A stretch of DNA of 64,000 bases, taken from positions 918,517 to 982,516 of the forward strand of contig NZ_KE386933.1 of the NCBI RefSeq assembly GCF_000429645.1, in the 5' to 3' direction. Origin of the DNA: Niveispirillum irakense DSM 11586. GTDB taxonomy: Bacteria; Pseudomonadota; Alphaproteobacteria; Azospirillales; Azospirillaceae. The position numbers and the translations under genes were made by a program. This document shows positions 46,125 to 55,868 of this stretch, in pieces. Below the pieces are notes generated by a model. The model was not told the origin of the DNA. It saw nothing but the letters and a program-made list of their open reading frames with translations, and ran no database searches. Numbering within the stretch: position 1 is the first letter of the stretch; each line of letters starts with the position of its first letter.

Positions 46125-48953
46125 GTGTCCAATCGCTTCAATAGAGTGCTGCTCTCCGCTACGGCGCTGACGGCGACGCTTTCCTTCGGTGCCACCGCAT
46201 GGGCGGGTGAGATCGTTGGCCGTGTGGGGGTGGATGGGGGTGCCCGCGCGCTGGCCGGCGCCGAAGTTGAGATTGTGGAACTGGGTCGCAAGACGGCGAC
46301 CCAGCCCGACGGCACCTATCGCTTTGCGGATGTGACGGCTGGCAGCTACACGCTGCGCACAAGCTACAGCGCCGGGGTTTCGCAGCAGCAAGCGGTACAG
46401 GTACCGGGCGCCGGCGCTGTCACGGCTGACATATTGCTGGGTGGCGACAGCCAGATGGCCGAGATCATCGTGGTCGGTCAGCGTGCCAACCTTGCCTCCT
46501 CCATCGCGCGCCAGCGCGCGGCCGATGGGGTGCAGAGCGTGGTGACCCGGGACAGCGCCGGCCAGTTCCCTGACCAGAACGCGGCGGAGGCCGTGCGCCG
46601 CCTGTCCGGCGTCAATGTGTTGAACGACCAGGGGGAAGGGCGTTTCATCGCCGTGCGCGGCCTTGACCCGAACCTGAATGCAGCTTCCATCAACGGTGTG
46701 CGTACGCCGTCGCCGGAGGCCGACATCCGGTCGGTGGCCCTGGACGTGATCCCGACGGAACTGGTGGAATCGATCGAGGTCAAGAAGACCCTGACCCCGG
46801 ATATGGATGCCGATACGATTGGCGCTTCCATCGAGATCAACACCACCAGCGCGCTGGAACGGTCGGAACCGTTCTTTGGCGCCAAGCTGGAAGGGTCCTA
46901 TAACGACCTCACCAATAGCTGGTCGCCGAAAGGCAGCGTGGATTTCTCCACCATGCTGACAGACAGGCTGGGTATTGCCGGTGGCTTCTCCTACTACAAG
47001 CGCAAGTTCGAGACCGACAATGTCGAGATGGACGGCTGGAATGAGGAGGATGGTATTACCTATGCGGATACGGTGGAATATCGCGACTATGACGTGACGC
47101 GCAAACGCATCGGCGGTTCGCTCTCCATCGATTTCCGTGCCGATGACAATACCGATCTTTATCTGCGTGGCCTTTACAGCCGTTTTGACGATCAGGAATA
47201 TCGCCGCCGGCTGATCTTCGACATGGAAGATGCTGTGCCGAATAGCGGCAGCGCCACCACGGCCCGCTTTGACAGCGCCGATGGTGAGCGTTTCACCGTG
47301 ATCCGCGATCTGAAGGACCGGTTTGAGCGGCAGACGATTTCCTCGCTGGTCGCCGGCGGTGAAACCCATCTGGATGCCTGGACCTTTGAATATTCCGCCT
47401 CCTACTCCCTGGCGGATGAGAAGGAGGATGGTTCGCTTGATCCGGGCCGCTTCCGCCAGCGCTTCAGCGGTACGGGCGGCAGTTCCGGTGCCGTGACGTT
47501 CGATTACAGCGATCTGGGTAAGCCTACTTTCACCTTCGACCGCAACGCGGCCAATTTCCTTAATCCCAGCCGCTATGCATTCTATCGCCTGGAAGAAACC
47601 GACCTTTCCAAATCAGAAGATGAGGAATGGGGTTTCAAGACGGATATCACCCGCAGCTTTGGCCTGGATCAGGGACAGTTTGATCTGAAATTCGGCGCCA
47701 AGGCCCGTCTGCGTCAGAAGACCTATGATTTCGATCTGAACTATTTCGATGGGTTCGATGGTAATTTCACCCTGGCGGATGTGATCGGAGAGGGCACCTA
47801 TCGCATCACGGATATCGGCCCGGTCCCGTCCAAGAAGGGGCTACGCGACTGGCTGGCCAGCAATCGCGCCGATCTGGAACTGAGTGATGTCGATACGATC
47901 TATGAATCCGCCATCGCCGATTACGCGGTGGATGAGGATATCTATGCCGGCTATGTGATGGGCCGGTACGAGGGTGGGCCGCTCCGCGTCATTGGCGGTC
48001 TGCGTGTGGAACACACCAAGGACAAGGTTGCTGGCAATCTGGTCGAGTTGGTGGCCGAGGGTGCGGTTCGCAACGGTGTAGAATTGGATGAGGATACCGT
48101 CTTCATCACGCCGACCGGCCAGTCCAAGAAATATACGGATTGGCTGCCCAGCGTCGCCGTGCGGTACGAGGCGCAGGACGATGTCGTGCTGCGCGCTGGC
48201 ATCTTCCGCTCCGTTGTTCGTCCCGGCATCGGCAAGATCGCGCCGCGCTTTGTGGTGGAGGAGTCCGAGGATGGTGATCGTGAAGGCGAATTCGGCAATC
48301 CGGATTTGAACCCCTATCGCGCCTGGAACTTCGATATCGGTGCCGAATGGTATCCGGCGCGCGAGGCCGTTCTTTCCGGTGGGTTCTTCTACAAGACGAT
48401 TAAGGATTATATCGTCGATGCCGAGTTCCAGGATGGTGTGCTGAACGGCATCGCCTATGACGAGGCGATCATCCCGATCAATGGTGACAACGCCACCGTG
48501 AAGGGGTTCGAAGCCAACTACCAGCAATCGCTGCTGTTCCTGCCGCAGCCGTTCGACGGGCTGCTGGTTTCCTTGAACTATACCTACACCGATGCCGAGG
48601 GCGATGTGCTCGGCCGCAAGATTCCGCTGCCGGCATCGTCCAAGAATACCTTCACCGGTGTGGTCGGGTATGAGAAGGGGCCGATCAGCCTGCGCATTGC
48701 TGCCACCTACCGCAGTGGCTATCTGGATGAGTTGGGCAGCGATGCCGAAAGCGACCGCTACGTTAAAAACCACATCCAGTGGGATGTGACGACCAAGTAC
48801 CAGCTCAACGACAATATTCAGTTGTTCGGTGAGTTGGTTAACCTGGGGGACGAGCCCTATCTGGCCTATCAGAAGGGCCCGAATGGCGACCGCCTGCTTC
48901 AGTATGAAGAATATAGCTGGACCGGTAAGGTCGGCGTCCGTCTGACCTACTAG
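46125..48953 (+). CDS. TonB-dependent receptor with N-terminal carboxypeptidase-regulatory-like domain
   Basis: From GTG 46125, preceded by a strong GGAAGGGAG site, the 942-residue protein has a signal peptide (cleavage near TAWAG), a CarboxypepD-reg-like beta domain at about 28-105 (GTYRFADVTAGSYTLR), a TonB-box region (AEIIVVGQRANL) and a plug (FPDQNAAEAVRRLSGVNVL, FIAVRGLDPNLN, VKKTLTPDMDADTIGASI). A complete barrel ends with the aromatic GVRLTY terminus that BamA recognises. The plug style is that of the Xanthomonas/Caulobacter receptor group, many of which import oligosaccharides. The substrate is unknown; no transport or hydrolase genes flank it. Confidence 0.94.
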   Translation: MSNRFNRVLLSATALTATLSFGATAWAGEIVGRVGVDGGARALAGAEVEIVELGRKTATQPDGTYRFADVTAGSYTLRTSYSAGVSQQQAVQVPGAGAVTADILLGGDSQMAEIIVVGQRANLASSIARQRAADGVQSVVTRDSAGQFPDQNAAEAVRRLSGVNVLNDQGEGRFIAVRGLDPNLNAASINGVRTPSPEADIRSVALDVIPTELVESIEVKKTLTPDMDADTIGASIEINTTSALERSEPFFGAKLEGSYNDLTNSWSPKGSVDFSTMLTDRLGIAGGFSYYKRKFETDNVEMDGWNEEDGITYADTVEYRDYDVTRKRIGGSLSIDFRADDNTDLYLRGLYSRFDDQEYRRRLIFDMEDAVPNSGSATTARFDSADGERFTVIRDLKDRFERQTISSLVAGGETHLDAWTFEYSASYSLADEKEDGSLDPGRFRQRFSGTGGSSGAVTFDYSDLGKPTFTFDRNAANFLNPSRYAFYRLEETDLSKSEDEEWGFKTDITRSFGLDQGQFDLKFGAKARLRQKTYDFDLNYFDGFDGNFTLADVIGEGTYRITDIGPVPSKKGLRDWLASNRADLELSDVDTIYESAIADYAVDEDIYAGYVMGRYEGGPLRVIGGLRVEHTKDKVAGNLVELVAEGAVRNGVELDEDTVFITPTGQSKKYTDWLPSVAVRYEAQDDVVLRAGIFRSVVRPGIGKIAPRFVVEESEDGDREGEFGNPDLNPYRAWNFDIGAEWYPAREAVLSGGFFYKTIKDYIVDAEFQDGVLNGIAYDEAIIPINGDNATVKGFEANYQQSLLFLPQPFDGLLVSLNYTYTDAEGDVLGRKIPLPASSKNTFTGVVGYEKGPISLRIAATYRSGYLDELGSDAESDRYVKNHIQWDVTTKYQLNDNIQLFGELVNLGDEPYLAYQKGPNGDRLLQYEEYSWTGKVGVRLTY

Positions 48954-49054
48954 AGCAGATCGCGGAAAAGCGGAATCGCTTTGGAGCGTGAATCTGCTCG
49001 CTGAACAAGGGCTTAGAGCCGTATGCGTTTCCGATTAAACGCACACGGCTCTAA
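48953..49054. repeat. Palindromic repeat pair downstream of the TonB receptor
   Basis: Two neighbouring inverted repeats follow the stop codon: one bounded by GAGCAGAT (48953-48960) and ATCTGCTC (48992-48999), and one with 18-base arms (49013-49030 and 49037-49054, one mismatch). They look like interspersed extragenic palindromes. Confidence 0.65.
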
Positions 49055-49068
49055 CCATCACCTCATGG

Positions 49069-49107
49069 AAAAGGCCGCACCGGGAAACCGATGCGGCCTT
49101 TTTTATT
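49069..49107. terminator. Terminator between TonB receptor and parC
   Basis: An 11-bp stem (AAAAGGCCGCA) with a 12-base loop followed by TTTTTTATTT. A-rich on the other side, so it could also serve parC on the minus strand. Confidence 0.8.
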
Positions 49108-49166
49108 TAGAGGCGTTACGACGTACTGGATTTTAAACCCTCCGGTACTTCCGTCACTGCCCGCCC

Positions 49167-51431
49167 TTAATCCGTGAACTTGTTCTTCTTGGGGAAGCCA
49201 TTGGGGGGTAGCTTGCCTGGGGTGCCCCGGAAGGCGACCCAGCCGGCAAGCTCTGGCATGGCGACGGTGCGGACCCGGCCTTCAGCCCCACCCATCTTCC
49301 AGGACAGGCCATCCGCGAGGGTAAATAGCTTCAGGTCGGACAGGCTGGCATCCTTATATTTCTGCAGGGCCACGCCCTTGCCACGCGCCATGACCGGCAA
49401 TTCTTCCAGCTTGAACACCAGCAGGCGGCGGTTATTGCCAATCACGGCAACCGCATCGCCTTCCACCGGCACGGCCATCATCGCCGTGGCCCCGTCACCG
49501 GTATTCAAGACCTGCTTGCCAGCACGGGTTTGGGCGATGACATCATCGGCTTCCACCTGGAAGCCCCGTCCATCGGTGGAGGCCACCAGCAGGCGCGTGC
49601 CGGGGCGATGGCGCATCAGGGTGACGATCTCGGCGTCGCCCATATCCACCATCAGGCGCACCGGTTCCCCAAAGCCGCGCCCACGGGGCAGCTTGTCGGC
49701 CGACAGGGTGTAGAATTTGCCGTTGCTGGCGAACAGCAGCAGCTTGTCCACCGTTTCGGCATGCAGGACGAAGCCTTCCTTGTCGCCTTCCTTATATTTG
49801 GTGTCGGCGGTTTCTGCCGGGCCCAGATGTTTGGAAACGGCGCGGATCCAGCCCTTTTCCGACAGGAAGATGGTCAGCGGCTCCCGCTCGATCATGGCGT
49901 CTACCGGCACCACAAGATCGGTCGGCGCCTCGCCGATTTCGGTCCTACGTTCCCCCAGTTCGGTGGAGCGGCCGAATTTTTTATCCATCTGCTGCACTTC
50001 GCTGCGGATGGCCTTCCAGCGCTTGCCCTCATCCTCCAGCAGGCCGGCCAGTGTGGCGCGCTCTGCCGTCAAGGAATCATGTTCCTTCTTGATCTCGAAC
50101 TCTTCCAGCCGGCGCAAGCTGCGCAGCCGCATATTCAGAATGGCCTCGGCCTGGACATCCGTCAGGCTGAAGGTGCGCATCAGCTCCTTCTTCGGCTCAT
50201 CCTCTTCCCGGATGATGCGGATCACTTCATCCAGGTTCAGATAGGCGATCAGATAGCCGCCCAGCACTTCCAGCCGGTGGTCGATCTGGCCCAGCCGGTG
50301 CCGTGAGCGGCGCACCAGCACTTCCTGCCGGTGGTCCAGGAAAGCCTTCAGCACCTCGTGCAGGTTCATGACGCGCGGGATCAGCCCGCCATCCAGCACA
50401 TTCATGTTCAGGCTGAAGCGTGTTTCCAGGTCCGTGTTGCGGAATAATTGTTCCATCATCACGGCCGGATCGACATTCCGGCTCTTGGGCACCAGCACCA
50501 GCCGGATATCCTCGGCCGACTCGTCGCGCACATCTTCCAGCAGCGGCAGTTTCCGCTCGGACAGCAATTCGGCGATCTTTTCCACCAGGCGCGATTTCTG
50601 CACCTGATAGGGGATTTGCGTCACCACCACCTGCCAGGTGCCCTGGCCCAGCATCTCCTTGGTCCAGCGCGCGCGGGTGCGGAAGGCGCCGCGCCCGGTG
50701 CGGTAAGCTTCAATGATGTTGGCGCGGCTTTCCACCAACACACCGCCGGTGGGGAAATCAGGCCCGCGCACCCAGCTTACCAGCTCGTCCACCGTCACCG
50801 GGCGGCGCTTTTCCGGGGCGGGCAGCAATTCCCGCTCAATGATCAGGTTCAACGCGCCGCAGATTTCACCGACATTGTGTGGCGGGATGCTGGTGGCCAT
50901 GCCGACCGCGATACCTGCCGACCCGTTGGCCAGCAGGTTGGGGAAGGCGGCCGGCAGGACAATCGGTTCCTCGCCATCGCCGTCATAGGTGGGGCGGAAA
51001 TCGGTGGCGTCCTCCTCCAGCCCCAGCATCAGGGCCTTGGCCACCTCGGTCAGCTTGGCCTCGGTATATCGCATGGCGGCGGCGTTATCGCCGTCGATAT
51101 TGCCGAAATTGCCCTGGCCTTCCACCAGCGGGTAGCGGCTGGCGAAATCCTGCGCCAGACGTACCATCGCATCATAGACGGACTGGTCGCCATGAGGGTG
51201 GAACTTACCGATCACATCGCCGACCACACGGGCCGATTTCTTCGGCATCGTGTTCGGGTCCAGCTTCAACTGGCTCATCGCGAACAGGATGCGGCGATGT
51301 ACGGGCTTCAACCCGTCGCGCACGTCGGGCAGCGAGCGGGAGACGATGGTGGATAGGGCATAGGACAGATAGCGCTCGCCCAATGCATCGGCGAGGCGCT
51401 TGTCCACGATCTCGAAAGCAGCGTCGGTCAT
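49167..51431 (-). CDS. parC: DNA topoisomerase IV subunit A
   Basis: ParC cuts and rejoins DNA to unlink daughter chromosomes, with ParE. The 754-residue protein has [20 protein letters not shown], the quinolone-region [17 protein letters not shown], and the catalytic Y122 in [11 protein letters not shown]. The C-terminal pinwheel repeats are short, and the length fits ParC rather than GyrA. Its start overlaps the recO stop by four bases. parE is not in the window. Confidence 0.95.
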   Translation of the reverse strand: MTDAAFEIVDKRLADALGERYLSYALSTIVSRSLPDVRDGLKPVHRRILFAMSQLKLDPNTMPKKSARVVGDVIGKFHPHGDQSVYDAMVRLAQDFASRYPLVEGQGNFGNIDGDNAAAMRYTEAKLTEVAKALMLGLEEDATDFRPTYDGDGEEPIVLPAAFPNLLANGSAGIAVGMATSIPPHNVGEICGALNLIIERELLPAPEKRRPVTVDELVSWVRGPDFPTGGVLVESRANIIEAYRTGRGAFRTRARWTKEMLGQGTWQVVVTQIPYQVQKSRLVEKIAELLSERKLPLLEDVRDESAEDIRLVLVPKSRNVDPAVMMEQLFRNTDLETRFSLNMNVLDGGLIPRVMNLHEVLKAFLDHRQEVLVRRSRHRLGQIDHRLEVLGGYLIAYLNLDEVIRIIREEDEPKKELMRTFSLTDVQAEAILNMRLRSLRRLEEFEIKKEHDSLTAERATLAGLLEDEGKRWKAIRSEVQQMDKKFGRSTELGERRTEIGEAPTDLVVPVDAMIEREPLTIFLSEKGWIRAVSKHLGPAETADTKYKEGDKEGFVLHAETVDKLLLFASNGKFYTLSADKLPRGRGFGEPVRLMVDMGDAEIVTLMRHRPGTRLLVASTDGRGFQVEADDVIAQTRAGKQVLNTGDGATAMMAVPVEGDAVAVIGNNRRLLVFKLEELPVMARGKGVALQKYKDASLSDLKLFTLADGLSWKMGGAEGRVRTVAMPELAGWVAFRGTPGKLPPNGFPKKNKFTD

Positions 51432-52195
51432 GCGCCATCCATATCAGATATGGTTTGATGTCGGGTATAGCGTTCTGCAAATCGCCGTCGCGCCGGCGGC
51501 AGGTCGACATGGCGTTGGGCGAAGACGAACCGTTCCAGGAAATGGCCGGTCATGGTCAGGCCCTGCGCCACTTCAACCGGCCCCCCATCACTCAAACCCA
51601 GCAGAAAGGGCGGGAGGGGCAGCAATTTGTCCCGGTAAGGCTCTGCGGCAGATGTGCTGACGGCACGACCGCTGCGCGGGCTGACATGGCTCAGCATTTC
51701 ATTGCCTCCGGCCAGATCCTCAGCACTCCGTCCCGTTACGGCACAGCGCGACAGATCAAGACCGAACCCGACTTCATTCAACAGCCCGATCTCCCACCGG
51801 ACATAAATTTCGGCCCACACATCCGTCTGCATGGCGTCCAACAGGGCCAGCGTGGCATCGAACAGAGCGGGGTGGGGCTCCCGTTCCGGCAGACTGGAAT
51901 CCATCAGGGCGCAGGCCGATGCCAGACAGGACAGCCGTTTCGGGTCATCCAGCAGGGCTGCGGCACTGGCGCGTTCCACTTCCAAAGACCATTGGCCCAA
52001 CTGGTCGGCGATGCGGGCGCGCCAGTGGGCGGCCAGCTGGTTGCCCGGTTCCAGCGTGGCGCGGTGACGGCTGGATTGACCACCATGCACCAGCCCGGCA
52101 TGCCTTCCATGGTCACGGGTCAGCAGCACCGCCAGGGCGGCGCTCTCCCCATAGGGGCGGGCGGAAAGCAAAATTCCCTGGTCGGTCCATTCCAT
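51428..52195 (-). CDS. recO: DNA repair protein RecO
   Basis: RecO loads RecA on SSB-coated DNA with RecR. The 255-residue protein starts with the OB-fold segment [20 protein letters not shown], then [21 protein letters not shown] helical domain follows ([41 protein letters not shown]). The RecO zinc-finger cysteines of some families are mostly absent. It is translationally coupled to parC. A TATAAT is on the minus strand at 52207-52212, close to the start codon. Confidence 0.92.
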   Translation of the reverse strand: MEWTDQGILLSARPYGESAALAVLLTRDHGRHAGLVHGGQSSRHRATLEPGNQLAAHWRARIADQLGQWSLEVERASAAALLDDPKRLSCLASACALMDSSLPEREPHPALFDATLALLDAMQTDVWAEIYVRWEIGLLNEVGFGLDLSRCAVTGRSAEDLAGGNEMLSHVSPRSGRAVSTSAAEPYRDKLLPLPPFLLGLSDGGPVEVAQGLTMTGHFLERFVFAQRHVDLPPARRRFAERYTRHQTISDMDGA

Positions 52196-52201
52196 AGCGG
52201 C

Positions 52202-52248
52202 ATTCTATTATAGAATTCGCATGGCTGAGAACAGGCATAGTCAGCCAT
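52202..52248. promoter_or_regulatory. Two inverted repeats between recO and the PAS-GGDEF-EAL gene
   Basis: ATTCTAT-T-ATAGAAT (52202-52216) is a perfect 15-base palindrome that also contains TATAAT for recO. ATGGCTGA (52221-52228) and TCAGCCAT (52241-52248) form a second repeat with 12 bases between. Together they fill most of the 60-base divergent gap. Confidence 0.5.
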
Positions 52249-52255
52249 CATCAAG

Positions 52256-54820
52256 ATGTCGTACGATATGGCAACAATAGCATTCGTCGGCCCTATCTTG
52301 ACTCACCCCTCTTCTGACGACGAACTGGCACAGCGTTACATGCTGGCGGGCCTCGCCAGCGGCGAAGCCATGTGGGATTGGGATCTTGTTGGCGGCGGGC
52401 TGTTCCTCTCCCCCGGGTTCCGCATCTTGCTGGGCCTGTCATCGCCCGACGGGGTGGCGCAGCGGGAAGAACGGCCTGTATTGCCGCAAGATTGGTTCGC
52501 CCGTGTCCATCCGGAAGATATGCCCTGGCTGGAAGCCACCCTGCGCCCACCGCAGGAAGAACCGGGCCGTCGCTTCATCATCGAGCATCGCATTACCAAT
52601 GGCCGGGGTGGCTGGACCTGGCTGATGGTGCGGGGTGCTGCGCTGGAGGAGGGCACCGGCAGGGTTGCCCGCCTGATCGGCACCGCCATCGACATCACCG
52701 CCCGCAAGGAGGCGGAAGAAAATCTCCGGATCAGCGAGGAACGGCTGGCCCTTGCGGCAGCGGCCACCAATGACGGGCTTTATGATTGGGACCTGCGGAC
52801 CGACCGTATTTATTATGCCCCGCGCTGGAAAAGCCTGATCGGCTGTGGCGAGGCAGAGATCGGCGACGGGCCGGAAGAATGGCTGAGCCGGGTTCATCCG
52901 GAGGATCTTATCTGGCTGCAGGCAACATTGGATGCGCAATTATCCGCCGGCGGACGCCCGTTCCAGATTGAATATCGCATCCAGCATGGCACGCGCGGCT
53001 GGCGCTGGATGCTGTGCCGTGGCATCGCGGTCCTGAATGAAGCCGGCGAGCCGGTACGGCTGGTTGGCTCCCAGTCCGATATCAGCGACCGCAAAATGGC
53101 AGAGGAACAGCTTCGGATCAGCGAGGAGCGTTATGCCCTGGCCTCGCAGGGCGCCAATGACGGGCTCTGGGATTGGCGTATCCCGGAGGGCGAGGTCTAT
53201 TATTCCCCCCGCTGGTCGGACATGCTGGGCCTGCCGGGTGGGGAGTGGGTGGGCACGATTGAGGACTGGTTCAATCTGGTCCATGCGAGCGACTTGCCCG
53301 GTCTGCGCACGGCTTTTTCCCTGCATCTGTCCGGCGGCAGTGATCATCTGGAACATGAAGTGCGCATCCGCCACGATAGCGGGGCGGAACTCTGGGTTCT
53401 GATCCGGGGCGTGGCGATCCGGGATGGCGTGGGCGATGCCATGCGCATGGCCGGTTCCATGACCGACATCACGGCGCGCAAGCGGGCCGAACAGCAGATA
53501 TTGTTCGATGCTTTTCACGATGGGCTGACCGGTCTGCCGAATCGCTCGCTGTTGCTGGATCGTATCGGGCAGGCGATCAGCCGGCGCCGGCGGCCGGACG
53601 ATCCGCCCTTCGCTGTGATCCTGTTCGATCTGGATCATTTCAAGCGGGTGAATGACAGTCTGGGTCCGCTTGCAGGGGATGAAGTGTTGCGTATCCTGGC
53701 CCGCCGGCTGGAGCAGGAAAGGCGGGCAGGGGATACCATCGCCCGCATTTCCGCCGATGAATATGCGGTACTGGTCGACGGGGTGGTGGATACAAAGGCG
53801 GCTGTTGCTGCGGCGAGCCGCCTTGCCACCCGAATCGCGGAGCCGGTCCTGCTGCCGGGTGGGGAGCGGGTGGTATTGACCGTATCGGGCGGCATTGCCA
53901 TGTCCCATTCCGGCTATACCCAGGCGGTGGACATGATGCGCGATGCCAGCCTCGCCATGTTCCGCGCCAAGGGGGAAGGACGAAACCGGGTCGATCTGTT
54001 CGACAAGGCCTTGCGCGCCCATGCCATTTCCCGTCTGCGGACGGAATCCGATCTGCGGATGGCGGCAGATCGCGACCAGCTTAAACTCTTTTACCAGCCG
54101 GTTGTCCGCCTGTCCGACCAGTCGGTGGCAGGGTTCGAGGCGTTGATCCGCTGGTTCCATCCCGAACGTGGCATGATTGCGCCGGCTGATTTCGTGCCTT
54201 TGGCAGAAGATACCGGCCTGATCCTGCAGATCGGCCGCTGGGCTCTGCGTGAGGCAACGACCCAGCTTGCCCTATGGCAGAAACAATATGGCTCCGGCCT
54301 GTTCATGAGCGTCAATGTCTCCGGCCGGCAGATGCTGGAAGATGACATGGTCACCATCGTGGAAGAGGCGCTGACCCGCAGTGCGATTCCGCCGGATACG
54401 CTGAAGCTGGAAATCACCGAAAGCCTGCTGATGGATGATCCGGTGCGGGCGGCCTCCATGATGCAGCAGATCCGCACGCTTGGCGTGGGTCTGTCGCTGG
54501 ATGATTTCGGCACGGGCTATTCCAGTCTCTCTTATCTTCACCGCTATCCGTTCAGTTCCCTGAAGATCGACCGCGCCTTTGTCCAGGGCGCCGGCCATGG
54601 CGACCGGCGGGAGGAAATTCCCCGCATCATCCTGATGCTGGCCAGAAGCCTGGACCTGGATGTGGTGGCGGAGGGGATCGAGAACCAGGCGGAGGTGGAT
54701 TTCCTGCGCGGGCTGGAGTGCCGCTATGGTCAGGGTTTCTTCTTCTCCCGTCCGCTGCCGGCGGCAGAAGCGGAAGAATTGCTGACATTGTCTTCCCTGC
54801 CGCCTGTTGATCCCGTGTGA
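52256..54820 (+). CDS. Triple-PAS GGDEF-EAL protein, probable cyclic-di-GMP phosphodiesterase
   Basis: The 854-residue protein has three PAS_3/PAC sensor domains in a row (about 25-150, 160-275, 285-410), then GGDEF and EAL domains. The GGDEF active site reads SADEY (499-503), so diguanylate cyclase activity is unlikely. The EAL site is intact: E628-A-L630, SVNVSGRQM, LEITES, LDDFGTGYSS, LKIDRAF, AEGIE and QGFFFSRPL, so it should hydrolyse cyclic-di-GMP. There is no membrane segment, so it senses cytoplasmic signals. It is divergent from recO. Confidence 0.92.
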   Translation: MSYDMATIAFVGPILTHPSSDDELAQRYMLAGLASGEAMWDWDLVGGGLFLSPGFRILLGLSSPDGVAQREERPVLPQDWFARVHPEDMPWLEATLRPPQEEPGRRFIIEHRITNGRGGWTWLMVRGAALEEGTGRVARLIGTAIDITARKEAEENLRISEERLALAAAATNDGLYDWDLRTDRIYYAPRWKSLIGCGEAEIGDGPEEWLSRVHPEDLIWLQATLDAQLSAGGRPFQIEYRIQHGTRGWRWMLCRGIAVLNEAGEPVRLVGSQSDISDRKMAEEQLRISEERYALASQGANDGLWDWRIPEGEVYYSPRWSDMLGLPGGEWVGTIEDWFNLVHASDLPGLRTAFSLHLSGGSDHLEHEVRIRHDSGAELWVLIRGVAIRDGVGDAMRMAGSMTDITARKRAEQQILFDAFHDGLTGLPNRSLLLDRIGQAISRRRRPDDPPFAVILFDLDHFKRVNDSLGPLAGDEVLRILARRLEQERRAGDTIARISADEYAVLVDGVVDTKAAVAAASRLATRIAEPVLLPGGERVVLTVSGGIAMSHSGYTQAVDMMRDASLAMFRAKGEGRNRVDLFDKALRAHAISRLRTESDLRMAADRDQLKLFYQPVVRLSDQSVAGFEALIRWFHPERGMIAPADFVPLAEDTGLILQIGRWALREATTQLALWQKQYGSGLFMSVNVSGRQMLEDDMVTIVEEALTRSAIPPDTLKLEITESLLMDDPVRAASMMQQIRTLGVGLSLDDFGTGYSSLSYLHRYPFSSLKIDRAFVQGAGHGDRREEIPRIILMLARSLDLDVVAEGIENQAEVDFLRGLECRYGQGFFFSRPLPAAEAEELLTLSSLPPVDPV

Positions 54821-54985
54821 TCGGGACGCACCCCGTGGTAAAATAGGGACGCAAGCCCCCGCTACCATTGAAGGGGACGGGGAAAAAGGGTAACGATTCC
54901 GCGCTCGCGGGTGGTGGGCACAGGGCTTGCCCAGGGGTCATTTGCCCGCGACCGATATTCCGGCAGGGTTCAGGAGAGAATTGGC

Positions 54986-55834
54986 ATGACGCGGACCTTC
55001 ATCTCGATGGCGAAGACGGGTGGGCAGGGCAAGACCCTGACGGCCCAGATGCTTGTGCTGCAGCACGAGCAGAAGGGCGTGCCGGTCAAGCTGGCGGCCG
55101 CGGACAGTGACAGTCTGAACAACCGGTCCAAATTCGGCCGCCTGTTCCACCATGTGAAGGAACTGGGCATTGGTGAAGACCTGACCAAGGTCAAAAGCTC
55201 CACCGATCCCAACCTTGCCATCAAATATTGGGATGAGTTTGGCCGTACCGTGCTGGAAGGCGGCTATATCATCGACGTTGGCGCCAATGTTGCCGCTGAA
55301 CTGTTCGCCTGGTCGGAAGCGCGTAATGCCGGCTCCCTGCTGCGCCGCCGCAACTCGCCCCCTATCGATCTGGTGGTGACCACCAAGGCCGAAGGGCAGG
55401 CGATTGAGGATGCGCGCGCGCTGATCCAGTACAGCTTCGACAAGAATGAGTGGCTGCCCATTGGCCGCCGTTATGTGGTGCTGAACGAGGTTGCCGGCGG
55501 TTTCGGTGCTTATGACAATGACGCCGCGTTCAAGCGTCTGAAGGCGTTTCAGGGCATGGGCGTGCATGTTGTCACCATGAAGCGCTGCGAAAGCGACATC
55601 TGGAACCTGCTGGAACGCGAGCTGATTTCCGTCCGCGACGCCCTGAAGCTGACCGAGAACGATCTGGAAAAGCGCTTCGGCATTGATGTCTGGACCGGCC
55701 ATGGCGGCCTGACCGACCTGAAGGCCTGGGCCGATGAGACGCTGACAGCGTTTGAGCGGGTGGGTCTGGTGCCGGTGCGTGACGGTGGCTCTGCCGGTAC
55801 GCCCGTTGAAGCGGTCGGCGCCGGCTGCGCCTGA
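54986..55834 (+). CDS. ParA/MinD-like ATPase with unusual P-loop
   Basis: From ATG 54986, with an AGGAGA site, the 282-residue protein has a deviant Walker A of the ParA kind at residues 10-17 (KTGGQGKT, signature Lys10). It also has the Walker B-like IIDVGANVA and a ParA-like later strand (DLVVTTKAEGQ). It lacks the usual ParA DNA-binding regions and no ParB partner is present. I cannot name its function. It lies 34 bases upstream of ftsE and is probably co-transcribed with it, so a link to division or envelope positioning is possible. Confidence 0.65.
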   Translation: MTRTFISMAKTGGQGKTLTAQMLVLQHEQKGVPVKLAAADSDSLNNRSKFGRLFHHVKELGIGEDLTKVKSSTDPNLAIKYWDEFGRTVLEGGYIIDVGANVAAELFAWSEARNAGSLLRRRNSPPIDLVVTTKAEGQAIEDARALIQYSFDKNEWLPIGRRYVVLNEVAGGFGAYDNDAAFKRLKAFQGMGVHVVTMKRCESDIWNLLERELISVRDALKLTENDLEKRFGIDVWTGHGGLTDLKAWADETLTAFERVGLVPVRDGGSAGTPVEAVGAGCA

Positions 55835-55868
55835 CCGGGTTTTACGGGGCATGGGAAGGAGTTGACGG

